Assembly (NCBI GenBank): GCA_003246265.1 | Contig: QKAU01000020.1 | Coordinates: 1 to 41,534, forward strand | DNA: 41,534 nt | Reading direction: 5' to 3' | From: Kiritimatiellales bacterium | GTDB taxonomy: Bacteria > Verrucomicrobiota > Kiritimatiellia > Kiritimatiellales > Pontiellaceae | Shown here: positions 35,859 to 41,534 of the stretch, in pieces | Position numbering within the stretch: the first letter of the stretch is position 1 | Layout of the letters: each line of letters begins with the position of its first letter | Notes under the pieces: model-generated | The model's input: the letters and a program-made list of their open reading frames with translations, nothing else | Told to the model about the DNA's origin: nothing | Database searches by the model: none | Position numbers and translations under genes: made by a program

Positions 35859-37035
35859 GGGCAACCTCCCTTCCCGGGGCGTTCAGCAGATAGAGCCGGG
35901 CGTCCTCGCGGGGGAAGCGCAGGGTAAGCCGGGTTCCGCGGCCGGGCTCGGAATTGATTTCGATCTCCCCGCCATGGTCGCGCATGATGCGCTGGACAAT
36001 CATCATGCCCAGTCCCGTTCCCTCGGCCTTGGTGGTGTGGTACGGCTCGTAGATCGCCCCCAGCTTTTCAGGGTCGATGCCCGGTCCGTTGTCTTCGAAG
36101 ACGGCGCTGACGAACCGGTCCGATCCCTGGACCCAGATCTTCAGGATGCCGCCATCGTCCATCGCCTGCAGGGCATTCTTGATGACGTTGAAGAAGACCT
36201 GCTTGACCTGCGTCTCGTCGACCGGCACCGGCGGCACCGGATCGGGGTATTCCGTTTCGACCAGCATGCGCCGGTCCCGGATCTCGTGCCGCATCACCTC
36301 CAGGATCTCGTCGATGAGGGCCGAAAGGTCGTTGGGCCGCCTTTCGGGCATCGACGGCCGCAGCGCCTTGAGGAACTGCCTGATGATGGCATCCAGCCGG
36401 GACACCTCCTTGCGGGAGACCTCGACCAACTCCTTGAGTTCGTCCCGGACCAACGCGTCGGAGAGGTAGCCGATTTCGCGGTCGAGCAGCTGCAGATGGA
36501 TATTGATCGAGTTGAGCGGGTTGCCGATCTCGTGCGCGACCCCGGCCGCCAGCAGGCTCAAGGCTTGCAGCCGCTCCGATTCGATCGATTCCGCCGTGCT
36601 TTCGCGCTCGCGGGTCACGTCGCGGAAGATGACCACCGCCCCCTCCTCCGCTTCGTCCACCGCCTTGAGCGGCACGACGTAGAACTCCATGAAGCGGTGC
36701 TGGGGGTAGGTGATTTCGATCTCGCGGCGCGCCAGCTGGCTCCACTCGTATTCGTCCAGCTCCAGCACCAGGTCCCAGTGGATCTCCTTCAGGTATCGCC
36801 GGATAGGCACTCCCTGCGCCGTCTCGAGCCGAAAGCCGAGAAAGCGCTCCGCCGCCCGGTTGGCATAGCTGATCTGCGCCTCTGGATCGAGGACGATGAT
36901 TCCCTCCTCGAGGGCCTGGAAAATGGTCTCCATCAACCCTTTTTCCTTGGCGAGGCGCAGGAAGTAGGATTGGAGGCTTCCCTTGTCGAGATGGTCGAGC
37001 CGATCGACCAGCTTGTCGAAGAATCCTGGTTTCAT
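35851..37035 (-). CDS. PAS-domain sensor histidine kinase (NtrB type)
   Basis: A 394-residue soluble kinase that pairs with the NtrC-like regulator. No membrane segment. An N-terminal helical part (1-40) leads to a PAS domain (about 40-145, ALEEGIIVLDPEAQISYANRAAE). Then come the HisKA with H168 (AGVAHEIGNPLNS) and an ATPase domain with NVIKNALQAM, EDNGPGIDPE, TTKAEGTGLGM. The signal is likely cytoplasmic. The ATG at 37035 is kept; 132 bases separate it from the CcsA stop, and this gap holds the 38-bp palindrome. Confidence 0.94.
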
Positions 37036-37105
37036 TCCGTTCTATGTGCCACAAAGACGCACATTCTGCAACATTGATCTTTCCCCGCTGTCATGGGCCA
37101 GCTTG

Positions 37106-37143
37106 TCCCCATTCTCACACTTCATGAAGTGTGAGAATGGGGA
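37106..37143. repeat. Perfect 38-bp palindrome
   Basis: Two 19-base halves are exact reverse complements about a centre between 37124 and 37125, with TTCATGAA in the middle. Outer pairs are TCCCC and GGGGA. It lies between the ccsA stop (37168) and the sensor-kinase start (37035), both minus strand. No T-run follows on either strand, so it is not a normal terminator. It could be a protein-binding site or a REP-like element of the 'TGTCCCC' kind. Confidence 0.85.
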
Positions 37144-37167
37144 TTGTCGGATCTTGGCGGCGGATCG

Positions 37168-38928
37168 CTAGGCGCGGCTCTTCCAGTGGCGTTCGGGTAT
37201 GGCCCCGGCAGCGCAGATCACCAGCTGGGAAGCCGCGAAGAGCAGTAGCCAGAAGCTGGCGGAATCGGTGAATCCATAGGAGTGGAGCCCCACTCCCAAC
37301 TGGTTGACGCCGAACCAGGACCAGGCGGTTACGACATTGCCGAACACGGCCATGATCGCAAAACCCCGGTCATGGACCATCTTCCCGTAGCAGGCGTGCA
37401 GCATGATGGCATTCCAGATCACGATGAGGAGCGCGCCGTTCTCCTTGGGATCCCAGCCCCAGAAACGACCCCATGAGTCGTCGGCCCACAATCCGCCCAG
37501 CACCGTTCCGACAAAGCTGAAGAGCAGGGCGAAGCAGGTGGTGCCGTACATCATGCGGTACATGCCGTCGCGGGTGGTGGCGTCGAGGCGGCGGGTCAGC
37601 AGCCCCGACAGGACGAAGAAGATGGCGATGGCACCCGCCACAAAGGTGGCCATATAGCCAAGATTGATGGTGATGACGTGGGTGGCCAGCCAAAAGCGAG
37701 TATCGAGCACGGCGCGCATCTGCTCCATGGTGTCGCCGTCGCCAGCCAGGAAGTGCGCGATGAGCAGCGTGGCGAAGCCCGCGATGCCGGCCACCAGGTT
37801 GCCGATTCCTTCCGCGCGCCGCCGGAACGCGTATTCGATGATGATGCCCGAGGCGACGGCCCCCCATCCGATGAAGATGGCGGTCGAATAAAGGTTGGTG
37901 ATGGGCGGATAGCCGGAGAGGAAAACGCGGGCGACAATGGCGAAGGTATGAGGAACAAAGGCACAGACCATCAGGGTCCGGGCGGCGGCCAGCATCGCCT
38001 CCTTGCGGAACAGCCAGCCGAAGCAGCTGACGACGAAGACCAGCAGGTAAACCTGGGCGGCCTTGATGAAGGCTCCGAGCCGGTTGTAGAAAACCTCGAA
38101 CGAGAGCTTGTCCAGCACCTCTGGATTCGCGGCACGGAGGTCGGCGACATAGGCGTCGAGTTCCCTGTTGAACGTGGCGGCGTCCCCTTCGCGGTAGGCG
38201 GCCAGCATGCCGCCGAAGCGGCCCGCCAGCGGGTCGGCCTCCATTCCGTGCCCCGCAGCCTGCATGGAGGGATGCCCGGCAAGCAGGGCGCTCATGAGCG
38301 GCCGCCAGCGGGGGTTGCCCTCGGTGGGGGGCACGACCAGCGGCAAGGAGTAGCTTTCGAGCTGCATGTAGCGCTGGGCGGTGGCCATGAGCTGCTCGGA
38401 GGGAATGTCGCGGGGATCCTCGAACGAGGAGAGGATGTTCTGGTAGAGGTAGAGCTTGTTGGCGGTCTTGATGACCTGCCGGTCGTAGAGGTCGCGGCGG
38501 GCGCTCTCCTTGCCGAAGGCCGAACGGGCGGCGGCGTCGAGCCGTCCGAGCGCCGGCAGGATTTCGCGGTAGGAGTAGCGGAAGTGGTTCTGCTCCTCCA
38601 GGCCGAGATCGGAGAGGAGATCGATGCTCTCGATGCGGACCACGGGATAGTCGAGCGCCTCGGGCCGCCCCGCCAGGTTGTCGAGGAGCCATTTCACGGC
38701 CGACACCCGCTCCCCGTCCAGCTTCGTGGTCTGCTTGCCGGAGAGAACAGTCAGCTGGTTGCGCGCCAAGGTATCGATCGGCTTCTTGCGGCCGTCGAAC
38801 TTGACGGGAAGGCGGCCGAAGGCGTCGAGGTGGAACTCGCCTGGCGCCTCCCTGGGCGGCGTGGTTCCCGCCATGAAGAACCAGGCGGCGAAGAGGACGG
38901 TGGCGGCATGGAGCAGGGTGCGGCGCAT
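37168..38928 (-). CDS. ccsA: CcsA/CcsB-type cytochrome c biogenesis protein with N-terminal domain
   Basis: A 586-residue System II haem-handling membrane protein. After a signal-like helix (residues 4-20) there is a periplasmic domain of about 260 residues, and then about eight membrane helices from residue 290. The WWD haem-binding motif is WGRFWGWDPKENGALL (about 485-500), with external histidines in FATH/HVITINLGY and LHSYGFT. Plain CcsA is about 320 residues, so the N-terminal part is extra, as in several PVC and Bacteroidota members. ATG 38928 overlaps the ResB stop (ATGA); the longer upstream frame is a shadow of resB. Confidence 0.92.
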   Translation of the reverse strand: MRRTLLHAATVLFAAWFFMAGTTPPREAPGEFHLDAFGRLPVKFDGRKKPIDTLARNQLTVLSGKQTTKLDGERVSAVKWLLDNLAGRPEALDYPVVRIESIDLLSDLGLEEQNHFRYSYREILPALGRLDAAARSAFGKESARRDLYDRQVIKTANKLYLYQNILSSFEDPRDIPSEQLMATAQRYMQLESYSLPLVVPPTEGNPRWRPLMSALLAGHPSMQAAGHGMEADPLAGRFGGMLAAYREGDAATFNRELDAYVADLRAANPEVLDKLSFEVFYNRLGAFIKAAQVYLLVFVVSCFGWLFRKEAMLAAARTLMVCAFVPHTFAIVARVFLSGYPPITNLYSTAIFIGWGAVASGIIIEYAFRRRAEGIGNLVAGIAGFATLLIAHFLAGDGDTMEQMRAVLDTRFWLATHVITINLGYMATFVAGAIAIFFVLSGLLTRRLDATTRDGMYRMMYGTTCFALLFSFVGTVLGGLWADDSWGRFWGWDPKENGALLIVIWNAIMLHACYGKMVHDRGFAIMAVFGNVVTAWSWFGVNQLGVGLHSYGFTDSASFWLLLFAASQLVICAAGAIPERHWKSRA

Positions 38929-40346
38929 CAGGCATCCCTCCGGCGATAGCGGTTGAACGACTGCACGAACTGGGCGGCCATGCCGACGAAGACGATCATG
39001 CAGGAGAGGTAGGGAATCATCCAGGTGTCGTTGCGCACGACCTGGAGGATGGTTCCGCTGTCGTCGGGCATGTAGCCCGACTGGTAGAAGGTGCGGCGGG
39101 CGTAGCGCAGGGGGTTGTTCATCCAGATGCGCAGTTCGCGCTCGATCCCTTCGCCCTCGTTGACCAGCAGGATGCGGCTGGAGAAATCCTTGGGGACCTG
39201 CGTGCCTTCGTACTTCTCGTGGACGAAATCGAGCAGCTTGATGGAGAACGGGCTGCCGCCGGGGGAGCGCAGGTATTCGCGCCGGTAGCGGAAGTAGGCG
39301 GTGAGCTCCTTGCCGCCAGCCATGATGCGCGTAGGCATGTCCCACTGCTGGTTGACGAAATTGGGGTAGAACCAGAGCGACAGGATGTAGCGGCCGTGGG
39401 ATTGGCCCGACGACCGGTCGAACAACTCGACGTCGACCGACGGGGCGTTGCGCGCGCTGGTCGTCCCGCTCACCTCGCGCTGCTCGGCGACGTAGAGGCG
39501 CGACCCATACCCCTCATAGGCGGGATAGGCCTTGCGCAGCGCCTCGGGAAGTCCGTCCAGCGGCCGGGGGCTGTTGGAGTTGACCATGTAGCGGTGGACC
39601 TTGATGGTGAACGGCAGGGTTTCGACATCGATGGTAGCGTCGTCCTCCAGCTTGTGCTGCGGAATCACCGTCACCACGTCGCGGTTTGGGTCCGATGCAT
39701 CGATGAAGGCCAGCTCCAGCTGCTGCGAGCGGTCGACGTAGTTGACGGTCTCGCCCTCCTTGATGGTCATGGTGGCCTCGACCGCAAACAGGGCCGTCAG
39801 GAATTCGCCGACCAGCAGGAAGAGGATGCCGCCATGCAGCAGCACCAGCCCCGCCCGCTTGCGGTAGAGCAGGACGCATGCGGCATAGAGCACAACGGCG
39901 GCCAGGGTTCCGCGGCCCAGCCGGAAGAAGACCCGCCAGAAGGCGTCGTCCTCGGTGGCGGCCACCTGGGCGGTGCCCCAGCCCAGCATGACGCCGGCGA
40001 CCACCAGCACGCCAAGGCCCAGCAGCGCCAGGCCGGCCAGCAGCCGCCCCCCGGACGCGTTGACCTTGAACGAGGCCCAGTGGACGGCGATCAGGTTGGC
40101 CACCAGCAGCGTGCCGATCAGGAAGCCGCCGGGAAAGGGGATGCGGATACCGGGGATGTCCCATGCGCGCGGGAAGAGCACCGGCAGGTCGATCATGGCG
40201 ACGAAGCAGCGGAAATACTGGTCCATCACCGTCCAGATGCCCTTGTCGACCTGCGCCAGGGTGCCGACGAACACCAGCACCATGCTCAACGCCAACAGGA
40301 CCACGGTCAGCTTAAGCGAGAGGAAAAAATCGAGGACCTTCTTCAT
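38928..40346 (-). CDS. resB: ResB/Ccs1-like cytochrome c biogenesis protein
   Basis: A 472-residue System II partner of CcsA. It has four membrane helices: LKLTVVLLALSMVLVFVGTLAQ, FLIGTLLVANLIAVHWASF, LALLGLGVLVVAGVML, and a late YLSCMIVFVGMAAQFVQSF. A large periplasmic beta domain lies between. The opening DKGIW... and a FYQSGYMPDDSGTILQVVRND segment before the last helix are ResB features. The ATG at 40346 has GGGAG 5 bases upstream (a GTG at 40352 is weaker). It follows the lipoprotein gene by 48 bases. Confidence 0.9.
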   Translation of the reverse strand: MKKVLDFFLSLKLTVVLLALSMVLVFVGTLAQVDKGIWTVMDQYFRCFVAMIDLPVLFPRAWDIPGIRIPFPGGFLIGTLLVANLIAVHWASFKVNASGGRLLAGLALLGLGVLVVAGVMLGWGTAQVAATEDDAFWRVFFRLGRGTLAAVVLYAACVLLYRKRAGLVLLHGGILFLLVGEFLTALFAVEATMTIKEGETVNYVDRSQQLELAFIDASDPNRDVVTVIPQHKLEDDATIDVETLPFTIKVHRYMVNSNSPRPLDGLPEALRKAYPAYEGYGSRLYVAEQREVSGTTSARNAPSVDVELFDRSSGQSHGRYILSLWFYPNFVNQQWDMPTRIMAGGKELTAYFRYRREYLRSPGGSPFSIKLLDFVHEKYEGTQVPKDFSSRILLVNEGEGIERELRIWMNNPLRYARRTFYQSGYMPDDSGTILQVVRNDTWMIPYLSCMIVFVGMAAQFVQSFNRYRRRDA

Positions 40347-40394
40347 CGGCACTCCCTATCGATCGTGCAACGACCACGCCCACGGCGCAGTCGT

Positions 40395-40994
40395 TCAATG
40401 GATTTGAAGGGATTCGATGAATGCCCGGATACCGGAGGCATTCGCCTTCAGTTCGTCGACCGATCCCTTGGCGGTGAAATACCAATACTTCGGTGCCAGG
40501 TCGACAATGGCGGCGATGATCCCCTTGCCCGTTTCGTCGTTGTAGATCTCGATGTAGCTCACCGGGTGGCCATCCGCCTCGAATTGGGCAACCTGCGCGG
40601 CGATCTCCTCTTCGGGCGCGGGCGACAACCCGACCTGGCCGCGCCAGCGGTTCACGTTGCTCGGAAGATCGCCCATGGCGAGCGAGATCAGGTAGAAGTC
40701 GATCGAAGTGCCATCGATGCCGTAGCTTGCCATGCGCATGCCCGAAGCCGGCTTTTCCGTCCATCCAGCGGGCAGCTTGGCCTGGAAGCCGGAATCGGGC
40801 AGTTGCGCAGACATGGCGGCGTGGGCGGCCTGGATGGCGGCCATGTCGGAAGCCGACCCCATGGCCTGCGACGCCGGCGGTTCGGCCGCAGGGGCGGGGC
40901 CGGTCTGCTTGGGGACTTCGTAGGTGGTCGCGTTGTTCCTGCCGCAACCCGCGAGCAGAAGCATGGATAGAGGGACGATCAACATCGGTTTCAT
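40395..40994 (-). CDS. Lipoprotein upstream of resB-ccsA
   Basis: A 199-residue lipoprotein: signal with lipobox LLAGC (residues 13-17), then a low-complexity Ala/Pro linker, then a compact domain with LPAGWTEKP, a basic NVNRWRGQVGLSP motif and a late AIVDLAPKYWYFTAKG. I recall proteins with an NVNRWRGQ motif beside cytochrome biogenesis genes in PVC bacteria, but cannot check. The start is likely ATG 40994 (AGGA 8 bases upstream) rather than 41000. It leads the ResB-CcsA operon and may hold or deliver haem or thiols; that is a guess from position only. Confidence 0.82.
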   Translation of the reverse strand: MKPMLIVPLSMLLLAGCGRNNATTYEVPKQTGPAPAAEPPASQAMGSASDMAAIQAAHAAMSAQLPDSGFQAKLPAGWTEKPASGMRMASYGIDGTSIDFYLISLAMGDLPSNVNRWRGQVGLSPAPEEEIAAQVAQFEADGHPVSYIEIYNDETGKGIIAAIVDLAPKYWYFTAKGSVDELKANASGIRAFIESLQIH

Positions 40995-41024
40995 GCGCAT
41001 TTTCCTATGATTTGAAATTGCCGG

Positions 41025-41053
41025 ACTATAGGTACCCCCCTCCGCGATGTCTA
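41025..41053 (-). promoter_or_regulatory. Sigma-70 promoter of the lipoprotein-resB-ccsA operon
   Basis: On the minus strand TAGACA (41048-41053), a 17-base spacer and TATAGT (41025-41030) match 5 of 6 bases each. Transcription would start near 41018, 24 bases before the lipoprotein ATG at 40994. Confidence 0.55.
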
Positions 41054-41093
41054 CGAATATCATCATCTTAAAGGCATATGAATGGAGCGGCGC

Positions 41094-41122
41094 TTGACGC
41101 CACCGGGCTGCTACCACATATT
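41094..41122 (+). promoter_or_regulatory. Candidate promoter before the small membrane peptide
   Basis: TTGACG (41094-41099), a 17-base spacer and CATATT (41117-41122) match 5 of 6 and 4 of 6 bases. The transcription start would fall at about the ATG (41130), so the message would be nearly leaderless. The alternative TATTCT box gives a 19-base spacer. Confidence 0.3.
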
Positions 41123-41129
41123 CTCCCGC

Positions 41130-41261
41130 ATGGAAAACCAACCCCCGTCCCCGCCAAACCACTCCGCAAGAAGACCCTCGCTTGGAACCCATGGCGCAAC
41201 CGTCGTCATGTTCCTGATCGTCGTCTTCCTCTGGCGCGACCACGCGACCAGACTCGCATGA
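41130..41261 (+). CDS. 43-residue membrane peptide ahead of a coiled-coil gene
   Basis: A short reading frame: a Pro/Ser/Asn/Arg-rich cytoplasmic-like start and one short hydrophobic stretch (ATVVMFLIVVFLW) followed by a charged end. Its TGA overlaps the ATG of the next frame (ATGA). Together the two look like one bitopic protein (short cytoplasmic end, membrane helix, periplasmic coiled coil) split in two. It may be a real coupled gene or the 5' part of a gene broken by a one-base shift. No ribosome site is seen. Confidence 0.4.
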   Translation: MENQPPSPPNHSARRPSLGTHGATVVMFLIVVFLWRDHATRLA

Positions 41262-41534
41262 AACGGGAGATCGGCCGGCTCGCGTCCCGCAACGCATCGC
41301 TTTCCACCGAACTGGCCGGCAGCCAGGCGAAACTGGCCGAGAAGGTCAAGGAACTGGAGTTCTACACGACCGGCGACTTCGCCCGGAAGAGCCCCGCGGC
41401 CGAGGCGAAACCAAAACCTTCCGCACCGGTCGTTGCCGAGGAGCAGGAGACCTTCAAACTCCTGCCCCCGACCGTGGTTCCAACCGAAACGGGACTTATG
41501 GTCCGCTTCCGCTTCCAGCCCGTTGGGGACACCC
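41258..41534 (+). CDS. Coiled-coil protein, partial at window end
   Basis: Starts at ATG 41258 inside the previous stop and has no stop before the window ends (92 residues seen). Heptad-like helices (REIGRLASRNASLSTELAG, AKLAEKVKELEF) predict a coiled coil; an Ala/Pro/Lys linker and a beta-like segment (TFKLLPPTVVPTETGLMVRF) follow. There is no signal peptide of its own, so membrane targeting would come from the upstream peptide if the two were joined. Family not recognised. Confidence 0.6.
   Translation, partial: MKREIGRLASRNASLSTELAGSQAKLAEKVKELEFYTTGDFARKSPAAEAKPKPSAPVVAEEQETFKLLPPTVVPTETGLMVRFRFQPVGDT

Noticed and set aside
37036-37105. A sigma-54 promoter before the NtrB-like kinase gene (a TGGCAC is present)
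   Set aside because: The -12 half (TTGC at the required spacing) is missing, and other GG/GC pairs have wrong spacing.

Overview
The window is a gene-dense, GC-rich bacterial chromosome segment with about 42 protein genes, one tRNA and no mobile element, CRISPR array or rRNA. The organism is Gram-negative: LolA-like, DUF3108, lipoprotein and outer-membrane-repeat genes are present, together with System II cytochrome c maturation. The mix of an aerotolerance (Bat) operon, System II ResB/CcsA, a surface repeat protein of the LA_2272 type and several small secreted proteins suggests the PVC superphylum, most likely Kiritimatiellota or Verrucomicrobiota. That placement is inference from family content; no search was run.

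Layout. 1-2,576: a terminator of an off-window gene, a tRNA-Thr(CGU) and a minus-strand set yggS-proC-unknown membrane protein. 2,644-6,890: a plus-strand envelope cluster made of a LolA/RseB-like carrier, a small secreted protein, a TPR-YidD fusion, a TPR/membrane protein, a DUF3108 protein and a repeat protein. The middle three overlap by ATGA. A strong terminator hairpin lies inside the first codons of the TPR-YidD gene. 6,894-8,547: holA and, divergent from it, a HIT hydrolase. 8,637-18,200: a Bat operon (MoxR, DUF58, BatD-like lipoprotein, BatA, BatB, BatC, a Gln-rich protein, BatD, BatE), mostly joined by 4-base overlaps, followed by three small genes. 18,202-27,856: a six-gene minus-strand fatty-acid operon (acyl-CoA synthetase, thiolase, FadJ-type enzyme, acyl-CoA dehydrogenase, acyltransferase-hydrolase fusion, thioesterase), with a good promoter and an inverted repeat at its head. 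28,140-31,108: an animal-like UDP-glucose dehydrogenase, a DUF4404 protein and a GT4 glycosyltransferase. 31,229-34,146: a hybrid sensor kinase with a periplasmic solute-binding domain, followed 2 bases later by a YcgN-type cysteine-cluster protein. 34,134-37,035: an NtrB/NtrC-like two-component pair followed by a pterin dehydratase. 37,106-37,143: a perfect 38-bp palindrome. 37,168-40,994: an operon of lipoprotein, ResB and CcsA. 41,130-41,534: a tiny membrane peptide overlapping the start of a coiled-coil protein that runs off the window.

How the genes work together. The Bat operon would assemble a membrane vWA/TPR complex remodelled by the MoxR ATPase. The fatty-acid operon encodes activation, beta-oxidation and acyl transfer or hydrolysis, but no ETF genes are seen here. 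The ResB/CcsA operon attaches haem to cytochromes c. The least explained parts are the exported TPR-YidD/TPR-membrane/DUF3108 trio, the HX4E acyltransferase-hydrolase fusion, and the 38-bp palindrome.
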